Of a stretch of DNA of 64,000 bases, positions 48,301 through 57,792 are shown piece after piece. Location: positions 2,436,001 to 2,500,000 of the forward strand of contig NC_084888.1 of NCBI RefSeq assembly GCF_958979055.1, given 5' to 3'. This DNA comes from Alnus glutinosa. Lineage: Eukaryota; Streptophyta; Magnoliopsida; Fagales; Betulaceae. Within the stretch, counting starts at the first letter, position 1; every line of letters starts with the position of its first letter. The notes under the pieces are model-generated. The model had not been told where the DNA came from. It ran no database searches and was given only the letters and a program-made list of their open reading frames with translations. Made by a program: the position numbers and the translations under genes.

Positions 48301-49017
48301 CTCGGAGTTTGATTATTTTTTTCTCTAGTTTTATTTTCACGTCCCTGTTAACACTTTCTTGATATTAGCCTAAGCTTTTGTGAGAATGACTAGGGACTGG
48401 CTTAACTGGCACATATCTAAGCTTTAGATTCTGTTAGTTTCTGTGGAATATGAATTTGTGGAAAGAAGTGTACCAATGGAGTCTGTTTCAAGGATGGTAT
48501 AATTATTGCAGTACTGTATGCTATTATATACATAACATGCATGGTTCTACATAATCAATGCTTGTAATCCAGCCTTTCTGCCCTCACAGCATTCTACAAA
48601 AGAAGGGCCTATAGGGGCAATTTTTTTCTTTCCAAATTAATATTTTGCGTGACATTCTTCTTGTGCTGCAAATAAACGAAAGGCAGAAAGTTGTATATAG
48701 TTTTAAGTTTGATGCACTTTATTGCAAATTGCAGCGTATCTTATGTTCAAGTTGTGGGGCGGTCCTTATCACCAGCATTTGGTGTAGAAATTCTTGAACC
48801 ATCTGGGAAGTTTGTCTTGAAGAATGACATGAAGCACAAGCTTCATACCCACCCGAGCTTACCTGAGGATGAGCCCGGTGAAATCTCTGCTGATCGCTTG
48901 CAGAGACGTCTCAGGGATTTGCAGCATATTGTGAATCTGTTGCAGGGAAATGTGGTAGATGTTGAATATGAATTTGGTGAAGAGGAAAACGCAGCATGGG
49001 ACGCAGATGATCTCTGA
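42306..49017 (+). CDS. F-box protein of the At4g00755 type
   Basis: Five exons join in frame into 373 aa: 42306-42432, 43140-43559, 43657-43829, 47733-47851, 48735-49017, GT-AG, stop TGA. Residues about 8-45 are an F-box (DKLGPDLSSEILTYLEDPSD, LVRASFVSRSWRHC), the SKP1-binding domain of SCF ubiquitin ligase receptors. The remainder is the conserved plant body of this family: VIANGLWKQFCLRMFPQLSR, IPETLIYKLASELCVVTEIN, RSVRFRMGHPRNLADVGSD, FVWTYTSQEFPMAQ, KFKLPEPVLCVGGILQIELL, QRQEMDGLFYICVSYVQVVG, and an acidic C-terminus. The substrate is not known to me. Intron 3 is 3.9 kb and holds the segment absent from the duplicate. Intron 1 carries a SINE. For exon 4 I chose the acceptor before GAATTC (47733), which keeps phase. 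Confidence 0.92.
42492..42618 (-). mobile_element. tRNA-derived SINE in intron 1 of F-box copy A
   Basis: On the minus strand an A box (TTTAGCTCAAATGGTGC) and a B box (GGTTGTGGGTTCAAGTCC) are followed by an A/T-rich tail. ATGGTAGTAATTGTT flanks the insert at 42477-42491 and 42619-42633. The same insert with the same flanks is in copy B. Confidence 0.8.
44326..46786. other. 2.4-kb segment present only in duplication block A
   Basis: Aligned to block B the sequence is interrupted between aagca (44325) and acacctatag (46787). The left end begins ctagcatatacccctcgtc, similar to the 5' ends of some plant Helitrons, but I cannot find a Helitron CTRR end, so the class is open. It contains a direct repeat of about 180 bp with a period of about 390 bp (starting about 44361 and 44751; shared aatagataatgtacaaa and gctacatttaatttaagaaa), a poly(A) run at 45012-45030, the MITE at 46364-46519 and a TA microsatellite at its right edge. 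No gene is supported. Confidence 0.55.
46364..46519. mobile_element. Fold-back MITE, 'ATGCTAGACATCCC' family, copy 2
   Basis: The ends gagaagtgctacacatccca and (inverted) gaaaatgctctacttccca pair, as do inner parts around atatgtcacaatctcatat and gatgatgacacgtcatttgg. The sequence parallels copy 1 at 24335-24507 throughout but is more diverged. Confidence 0.65.
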
Positions 49018-49446
49018 ATTTGTTATATATCGTATCTACTTAATCCCAACCCCCCCTCCCTCCTTTTCCAAAACAAAACAAGGGATGCTATTGAACTGAA
49101 TTTGGCTTTAGTTTCTTGTCTCTTAAAGCCTTAACATATGAAGGATTATGTCAGAAAATCCTTCTTTCTTCTTATGCAGTCCTTCTATCAAGAGTTGTAT
49201 AGCCTTAAATATTGTTTTTTTCTCGTGTAGTGTTATTACCGATGTTGTAAGTCTCTTTCCTATTAGATATTGTTAAGACATTACGTCTATTTAAGGTGAG
49301 TGAGAATGCTGTGACAAACGGTTCATCACTGTTTATCTCTATGTACTTGAAAAGGAACTACAAACTAAAGCCAAAGCTAAGCTTTAGGCTTCAAAAAAAA
49401 AGGAAATTACAACAAATTAGGACCGGGTAACCCAACAATAAACACT
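49018..49446. other. F-box copy A 3' UTR and spacer
   Basis: This is T-rich transcript end sequence; no further gene is seen. Confidence 0.55.
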
Positions 49447-49449
49447 AGA

Positions 49450-50703
49450 CACTACAAAAAAAATCACCTCTTCTTAATGGTTTTATTCAAAACCGTCTAG
49501 AATTATAGTTTTACTGACGGTTTTAATAAAACCGTCTGGAAATTAATTTATAGACGGTTTTTTAAAAGCCATCCCTAAATTTAGAGACGGTTTAATTAAA
49601 ATCATCAGTATATTTTAATTTTCAGACAATTTTATTGTAACCGTCTGTAAATTTATAGACGGTTTTAATAAAACCGTCTAGAAATTAATATTCAAATAAA
49701 TTGAGAGACGGTTTTTTTGAAACCGTCCATAAGTTACAGACGGTTTGTTTACATCTGTAACTTTTTTGAAACAGTCTGTAACATCTTTCTTCTTTTTTTT
49801 CTTTTTTTTTTTTTTTTTTTTTTCTTTTTTTTTTTCTTTTTAAAACAAAACCTTCGTTCTTAATTCTTCCTCTCTCCGAAAAACACCATCGTTCTTCTTC
49901 CTGTTTCTTACAGCTCTCTCTCGTTCTTCTTCCTCTCTCCGGCCGGCGATGAAGACGGACGTCAACGGGATTTGGACGGTCGGTGGGAACGAGACTCGTG
50001 ACGGTTTTTGGCTAGATTCGACAAACCTACGCCGGTGTACATGCGTGGGTTTAATAGATCCGGCTGAAACCTACGCTCGGCTGGAGTACAAAGGGAGATC
50101 CGGCCGGAATAGGTGGATTTCCGACCGGTTCTCTCTTCCTCTCCCCCCTCCAGCCTCCTTGTCACTACTCTCTTCCAAACCACCAGATGGATCTTTGTTT
50201 TTTTTTTTTTAGGTTTGGATTGTGTTTGTTTTATATATTGTGTTTGTTTTGGGTTTGGAATTAATGTTTGATGGGTAGTGCGAGAGCATGGGTGCGGTGC
50301 AGAAGAAGCTGATGGAAATGAAGATCGGATACGTGTGACTATTACAACCTTCCGGTGGTCCCTTTAGCCGGCGAGATGGCTATGGAAGAAAAGGCAACTA
50401 GACAAAAAAAATAATAACAATAATAATTATATTAAAAAATAATAATGCTTATAATTTTGTTTTAAAAAAATATATATTTTTTTTAAAAAAAAAAAAAAAA
50501 ACTAATTCTGGATAGTTTGGGCCAAACCATCTGGAATTGCGGACGATTTGGCTCAAAACCGTCCATAACTCAGATTAGCGACACATTTTCCTGGACGGTT
50601 TCAAAACCGTCCAGAAAAAATCTTCTGGACCTTTTTTCTAGATGGTTTTTTGTAATTTCTGGACGATTTCAAACCGTCGAGAATTCTTAAAATTTTTGTA
50701 GTG
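49450..50703. mobile_element. Non-autonomous CACTA (EnSpm) transposon
   Basis: The ends are CACTACAAAAA (49450) and its inverse TTTTTGTAGTG (ending 50703). AGA flanks it at 49447-49449 and 50704-50706, the 3-bp target duplication of CACTA elements. Many subterminal copies of the hexamer-type motif GACGGTTT/AAACCGTC occur in both orientations within about 300 bp of each end (49490-49790 and 50515-50690), as expected for transposase-binding sites. The middle holds pyrimidine-rich DNA, a GC-rich 87-codon open frame (49949-50212) without a known domain, and no transposase. Confidence 0.9.
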
Positions 50704-50706
50704 AGA

Positions 50707-53093
50707 GAAAGTAGACAATAAAAGATAGTGCATCAAATGAATGACGCGGGCTTATTAATTGGCGTTCATACTTGGCGAGTAACAACTACAAGAAACACTG
50801 AGAAGAGACATAAAATAAAAAGGTCAGAAAAAATATAAGCAAAATAGCAAAGCCAGCATAATGGAGCGGAAGACAGCGGATGAGGTGGCAGACGGCCAAA
50901 CGTATAGCAGAAAGCCGTCTACGCGTTGGCGCGTGAGAGACATGCTAGCGAGTGAGATCTACTCGCGAGCGCGTATGGGCCACGTGTCAGCGCGTGTTGG
51001 CTGGATGGAGACGGGATCGGTGGCAAATGGAAGCGGTGAAGCCGAGGAGCACGGTGGAGTGGCGTGTCTGAGGGTAGAGCTTCCTAAAGTTGATAGAACT
51101 GAGTTTGAAAAACCCAAATCTAAAGACTTCAAAAAAATGATGGATCCGCGGATAAGAACGGCTGGGCAAGGCGGAATTCGAACGATTGTTGATGGAGGAG
51201 CCAACAAAATTGATATTCAAAGATAATACCTCAAAAGAGGTAGATATAGCCTCCAAAGAGGCGGATATGGCCTTCGAGAAGGCAGTCGGAGCCTCAAAAG
51301 AGGTTGGAAATGAAGGGGGAGGGAAGAGGAGGGGAGTAAAGGGGAAGGGGGAGGAGGAGGGAGTGGATTTAACTACCTCCTCTTCGGTAGCCATGGTTAT
51401 CAGTGGTGGAGATGTCTTCAGGAGAAAGAACGGAGCGTTTCACCTCTCAGTTTCGTTCACTCACCCATGTACATGTATTATTGGGATCTGCTTTGTTGAC
51501 ATTTGATGAGGACTCAAATTTTGGTCAGCCCTTCATCACAATGCTGATATAGTAGTCACTGGTACGAAAGGCCTAAAACTGTGGATATGTTTTTCAAGAG
51601 TATTTTTTTTGTTTTTTCTTTGAAAAAATATTTTAACGTGTGACATGAAGGTAAAGACAACTTTAAGAGTTCTATGTATTAAGTTGTTTATTAATATTTT
51701 TGTTTTAAAAACATAAAACAGAAAGGATAAAGAAAAAGCTTGATCAAACCAACTGTTTTAATGTGACATAAGGGTGAAAAGACTTGACATTTTCACCGAG
51801 CTCCTTATGTGTGCTGAGGAGATTGAGCGTGGAATTATCATAGCCGAGAGTGCTTTTGATATCTTTGGAATACACACTAAAAAGATAAAGCGGCACCTGA
51901 ATGATCGAGAATTAAGCAAACATCATGAACCCATTGGCCAAGAGCACTTAAGAGTCCACAGCTAGAGCATGTGGTGCGAGTGTCCATGGTTGCCGGTAGA
52001 GTCCACAGCTAGAGCATGTGGTGCGGTATTTTTTGAAATTTCTTGCTCGAATTTTGGGAATGGGAGTTGGGTGCGGTATTTACTTGCTCAGATAATCTAC
52101 TCACCTGCAAGAATTTTTAGAGGATTCTTGTCTTGCAATGAAACTGCTTCATTGTATGGGATCTGAATCCCTCATCCAGAGTGATAACATATTAAAGTTT
52201 GAGTCAAACAAGTCTCGCAAATATTCCCAAACCCAAAGTAGACTATGAGATTGTATATAATCATTTTTTTTAAAAAAAAAATTAAGATTAATATACTTGG
52301 GAAAAAAATCTATTGATCAACCATATGAAAAAGGTGGACCAAAGTCTCCTATAAATACGAGTATTTTGTACTATAATTTCATCAAGTAAATATGAGCAAA
52401 ATTTAGGCCTTAGGGCTTCAACTTCTTGGTGTAGGAACCGAACCAAACCACATAAATTTCCACTGTGTCAATTTTCTTTATTATGCTTTTAATTTCCTTT
52501 ACTTTATCTTTTATTTCATGGTATCACAGCTACAGGACTATGGTTAATACAAAGTTTTTCAATCTTGGATTGCAATTTTTATTTTGTTCCTTTATCTTTT
52601 GTTTTAGATGGTTGTCGATCAAAGTCATGGAACCTTTTTGGTTCTGTTATTGATGCTATCATTTAGCCCATTGTTGGCCCAATTTTTACACCTTTCTAGT
52701 ACTGTTTGATGACTTAGACCCACTTAAGGCTTATAGTTGGCCTCATTTCACCCATTTATTATCTATTACTTTAGCCCCATCGTTGACTCTATTTTCGCCC
52801 AAGATTTTTGGCATATTGTTGTTAAAGGCCTATTTCATGTCATTATTGCCGTTATCAAGTCATTGTCACTTGCCGTCACTAACTCTAGCTAGTTTTTGGC
52901 CACCATCTTTGGCTTCCATTGCTGGCTGCTATAGTCTAAAAATAAAGTTTAAATTCAAGCTTTCAAAATATTTAAACTAGAGTTTGATGGGAGATATTAG
53001 AATATACGATATGATAATTATTCCTTAATTATATTTTAGGATTGATTGTAATAATAATAATAAACAATTTTTTTTTCAGATTTTTTTATTATA
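50707..53093. other. Intergenic stretch with unassigned open frames
   Basis: A 121-codon frame at 50861-51226 contains LRVELPKVDRTEFEKP, faintly like the start of a retrotransposon gag domain, and leads into Glu/Lys-rich repeats (agaggcggatatggcctt type, 51,235-51,310). I cannot assign it. At about 51,918-51,950 a short piece matches one near 37,170, and a direct repeat of about 33 bp (gtccacagctagagcatgtg) lies at 51,954 and 51,999. From about 52,200 the DNA is AT-rich with nothing bounded. Confidence 0.4.
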
Positions 53094-53611
53094 TAATTTT
53101 ATGATGGATATCTTTATTATTGAGAGATCTTGATATATATATATATATTATTTGTTTATAGTTTATATGAAATATTAACGCAATTAGTAGTATGAAAGGA
53201 TATCAACAATGAGGGATTAGGGATAACTTTGAAGGTATGTGTACTTTTACCATAAAAATGTGAGAGAGAGAATACCAGGCAGTTGAATAATGCCAAAAAC
53301 ACAAGACACGGCCACGCCGCTGGAGATGGACACGTTGTCGAAGACAAGAACACGCTGCCAAAGAAGGACGAATGAGAGAGAGAGAGAAGAGAGAAGGACG
53401 GATGGTGGAGATGGCCCCGATGAAGGGAGACCATTGGCCAAAGAAGAGAGAGAGAGGGAAACACGTTGGGAGGGGAAATGAAAAAACTTTCCCCCCACGC
53501 GTTTTAGGATTCAAAGGAAAATAAATAAATAAATAAAGCCACGTATGCAAGGGTGGTGGGATCCCGGTGGGTACCCAAGCATTTTCCTAATTCAATTACT
53601 AAATAGGCTTG

Positions 53612-54441
53612 AAGGAAAAGCTAAGTTTGGAGAGTTTAGAGAGAGAAGCTCCTTTTTCTCTTAGGCCTCCCCTATTATTCGGCCATGGGAGGGAAGCTTC
53701 CCTCCCCCCCCTTTTTTTTTTGTACCAACCGTCTCTTCTGAGGTTCTTCTTCCCTTTCCAACACTAAACTCACCGGTGGTTCCCTTTTGTCATTGTGTTT
53801 TGTGCGATTTTTGAGAGGGTTGTAAGTTGAAATATTTGGATTTAGATCTATACGCTTCCCTCTCTATTATTTCACAACATGGGCCTCACCATTGGGTTCG
53901 CCGGACTCCTCCAATTCTCCCGCTAGCCAGCATGTCCCCCACCAACCCTAGCACATTGGCGCGTGGCTCGCACGCACCAGGCGCTATTCTGGCACGTGGC
54001 GGTTACGTGCCTCTCCCCCGCCTTCCCCCCACCTCAATTTGCAGCGGCCTTTGGCGAATTAGACGTTTTTCCTATTGGTGGCACTCTCTCCCCTCCCTTG
54101 ACTGGACCTCAGTTGTTGGTTTTTATTATTGTATATTTTTTGCTTTTTTAGGTTAGTTCTTGTTGTTTGCCTGATATATGTTCAAGGATTGCTGAATCTT
54201 ACAACTTTTTTTAGCTTAGAGCTGCCATCTCTTTTTTTTTTTTTTTACTGAGCTTCATTTTAAAGAGGTGTTCTTTATTGTTGTTGTGTAATCTTTATAT
54301 TTGTTTTGGTAGTTGCTTACAAGTCAGTTTATGGCTTTGTGTTTAAAGAGTCTTTTTACAAGTCTTTATGTTCCGTGTAACTTCGCTTTTTGGAATTTGT
54401 TTTTTGAATGAATGAAGATGGAGTTTCTGTTAATTTTTTTT
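53612..54441 (+). mobile_element. Retroposon inserted in block B with a 16-bp target duplication
   Basis: TTACTAAATAGGCTTG is at 53596-53611 and again at 54442-54457; block A has this site only once and uninterrupted (about 41756). The 830-bp insert has a GC-rich 5' half (cacattggcgcgtggctcg, about 53954) and a 3' end aatgaatgaagatgg… running into a T-run (54434-54443). It has no reverse transcriptase. I take it as a non-autonomous LINE-type insert that happened after the duplication. Confidence 0.75.
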
Positions 54442-54522
54442 TTACTAAATAGGCTTGGTCGCTGTCGTTTTTTGGCTACCTTTCACTCAATCCATCACTC
54501 TCGGTTACGATTATCGCCAACA

Positions 54523-54562
<40 letters not shown>

Positions 54563-55107
54563 TTGGGCGTCATAGAGACACTTCCTTGTTGATGAACAAA
54601 GGTAAAACAAAGAAAGAAAAGAAAAATCCAACTTTTTCTTGTCTCCATGTAAAAATTGGTGATCATTTGCTTTAATTTATTCCATTTCGTATTCCGAAAT
54701 TTAGGCAAATAAATAAAGATCTTTCAAAAATATTTTCTTCTAAAGTGTCTGTGCTTCATTTTCTTGCTAGAAAAACAAAGAATGACTCCTTCTCTTTGTC
54801 AATGCAATTAATCCTTTTAGCCTCTTCCTTTCCTTTATTTTAAATTTGATATTTTCCTGAATTAGTGAAAATTTACCGTAATTGTAAGCTTTGCAGTATT
54901 GGACAGATAAGGGTTTGTGATGAGGTTGAGAGTTTTGGTAATTCTGTAGAAGTTTGATGGGCATTTTCATGAAGGGGGGTGGGGTTTGTGTGATTTTTAA
55001 AGCTATCACCGTAAGCTTTGATAAATTGAGTCTGTAAATGCTAATTCAGGCTTTGAAGGTTGGACAGACAACTGGGTTTGGCTTATAATTTGGAGTAGTT
55101 ACTTGAC

Positions 55108-56632
55108 ATGGAAGCTCGTATGGATTTATTGGATCAGCTTGGCCCCAACCTGTCTTCGGAGATTCTAACGTATTTGGAGGATCCGTCTGATCTTTTCCGT
55201 GCTAGTTTCGTCTCACGGTCTTGGCGACATTGTGGTGAGCTAAAACAGTTAAATGTCTTTTTAGTTATGCATACAACAATGGTAGTAATTGTTTTTCTTT
55301 TTAATTTTTTATTGGTAAGTTTCACATGTGGGACTTGAACCCACAACCTCAGCCTCCACCTTGCTACAAAGGGGGGAAGCACCATTTGAGCTAAAGCTCA
55401 TTGGCTTATATGAGTGATTGTTATGGTAGTAATTGTTACTTACATCTTTTTGGTATGAGTGATTACCATATATGATAAATATTTTTGTACTTAACTTTAA
55501 ATAGAAAACTTGATCATTCTGGTTGTCTTTGTAACATGTAGGAACAATTAGAAAGAGGCATTGTTTAAGTAGGTAACCTACTTCGTTAGGGGAATAGATG
55601 AATTAAGTGAAGTTGTAAAAATTGGATGCTGGAGAGCGGATGGACAATGGGTGGTAGAATTTTATTTGATAGTAAAACATTTTGTCAGATGTGTATTTTC
55701 TATTTTTTCTTAAAGGGAAAAGAAAGATAACGAATTCAATGCCCAGTATTTTTTGCCACCTCTTCTCATAGAGTTGTAGTCTGAGGTGATATCACCTTTG
55801 GTTGATATGTTGTGCTTCTTGCATAACCTATGTGATTGTAACTTTTAAGGGAAAAATAATTATTGAAAGCTCTTTTTCAAAGGGGTTCAGTTGCAGCAGA
55901 GACTAAAGATAATGATTGGTTTGAACTTTTGATGTTCTGCAGTAATTGCAAATGGTCTTTGGAAGCAGTTCTGCTTGCGAATGTTTCCTCAGTTATCTAG
56001 AGTTGCTCGTGTTATTGAATTGAACAATGGCAGCGAAAAAGAGCTTGTTGAAGTCGGATCTAGCTATCAAATGGAATGGGAATCTTTGAAAAGGGATGAT
56101 AGGGTCTATGCTCTTTTAGCTCGATATTGTACATCATTTCTTGTTGGGAATTGCATTTCACAAGCAATTAGTGCATCTAGCACTGATAATTATCCAGAGG
56201 AAAGCATTGAAAATACTCTACAACCAGCAGATGTTGTTGAACGGAGGGCTTCGTACTGGTCAAGTAAAGGACAAAGTAATCCTGCGATACCTGAGACACT
56301 AATATACAAGTTGGCCAGTGAGTTGTGTGTTGTTACTGAGATCAATATACGCCCTTTCCAAGGTGTAGTGTCAAAATTTCTGTAAACTATATGCTCTTCC
56401 AGTTTGTTTTGACCGTTTACACATCTTTTGATGATGATGTGATATCTTTACTTGTCCAGTTTACTTTCATTTCGGTTTACCTATATGTTCGGCTAGATCT
56501 GTGCGATTTCGAATGGGTCATCCCAAAAGCCTTGCGGATGTAGGGAGTGATCTCCCTGGTGACTCATTTCCTGGTTCTGCTGATGACAAGTTCGTATGGA
56601 CCTACACTTCGCAAGAATTTCCAATGGCTCAG
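55108..56632 (+). pseudogene. Truncated duplicate of the F-box gene (exons 1-3 only)
   Basis: Exons 55108-55234, 55943-56362 and 56460-56632 align base for base with exons 1-3 of the gene at 42306-49017 and stay open with the same GT-AG junctions. Changes include DKLGPD to DQLGPN, LVRAS to LFRAS, and in exon 3 CAATCGGGT to CATTTCGGT. Exons 4 and 5 are absent: homology ends at 57792 and copia/LINE sequence follows. It would encode about 240 residues (F-box plus half of the body) if a transcript ended in intron 3. A truncated F-box protein could still bind SKP1, but this is speculation. The 5' flank with CT-rich leader is kept. Confidence 0.85.
55294..55422 (-). mobile_element. tRNA-derived SINE in intron 1 of F-box copy B
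   Basis: It is orthologous to the SINE at 42492-42618, with the same 15-bp flanks ATGGTAGTAATTGTT (55279-55293 and 55423-55437). It was therefore inserted before the segmental duplication. Confidence 0.8.
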
Positions 56633-57792
56633 GTGTGTTCTTAGACTACTTTCTGTTTTCTTTTTTCCTTTTACATTTTATTTTAGGTGGTTTCTAGTGT
56701 GAGGGGATTTTTAGGGATTAGGGATGTCTATTTCATTACAACCATTAAGGAGCTGAAGTGTGATCTTTTACAGGCGTTGCTCTGTTGACACTTAACTAAA
56801 AGTCCTTGACTAAAAGTACACTGTGCTTTGCCGACCAAATCTGCTTTCCTTTTGATTTTAGCTTGAAAATATGTTTCTTTCTTGTGGTCTGCTTTCCATT
56901 CTGCCATAATAGTTTTTAAGCACTTTAATTACCCCTTCTCCCCTCTCTTCTTCTACCGAAAAAAGAGAGAAGACTAAGGATTGGGGAAGGGACAGAGCTG
57001 TCAACCCAACTAGGCAGTCCATTGCTGATCACCTTCCCAGAACCTGAATATAGCAGCCCATCTGGCTGCCCTATGTGAAACACTGTTTATGCTTATATTT
57101 TATTGCAACTTATTTGGAAAGTTGAAAGTGGTTATGACTTGTCAATTATAAGCATACCTATAGATATGAACGACTTGCCCCTGACCTCCTTCATCACATC
57201 AAGGACCTGAAGCGAATTCAAGAAGCTGCTGGATTTGACAATACCTCCCTGGACAAGCTTCAGCAATGAAAGGATTTGGAGTGAACCTGATGTCTGCACG
57301 TATTGACACATCCCCCTCCACAAAAGCTTAGGATGAAAGGATTTATAGTTTGCACATATAGGACATGCTCCGGGCAGTTGATAGCAATATTTCCATAGCT
57401 ACTGGGGTATGCTAAGCAATGTAATGGTTCCTTCAGTCTTCTTGCTCTGTGAGAGGTGATTAAAGCTTCCCAGAATCAATCACAAGCTGTGAAACAGACT
57501 TCAATACCAGCATCCGATACAGAAGATGTGATTGCGGACAGCAATACTGTGAACTTAGGCATAATGACAGCTATATATGTTCTGTAAAGTTTTTGTTTGT
57601 GTTTGAGTTCGTGTGCATGAAAGAACCCTAGTTAGTAAACTAACATATGGATTAACTGATTTATAACAAAAGACGTAATGGATTTTATGTACACCCTATT
57701 GTGGTAAGGAATGGTGGAATAACCATTGATCAGAAAATAGCATTGTTCTCAAGCCATAAAAGCTGCATTACAGATCCTTCCATGGTAATTGC

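Larger units (their letters stand above)
53094..57792 (+). repeat. Segmental duplication block B (with the truncated F-box copy)
   Basis: It matches 41497-47422. The match stops abruptly at about 57792 (catggtaattgc shared, then unrelated sequence), inside what is intron 3 in block A. Confidence 0.85.

Noticed and set aside
50861..51506. Retrotransposon gag gene
   Set aside because: Only LRVELPKVDRTEF faintly resembles a gag motif; no further domain, no LTR, no primer site seen.
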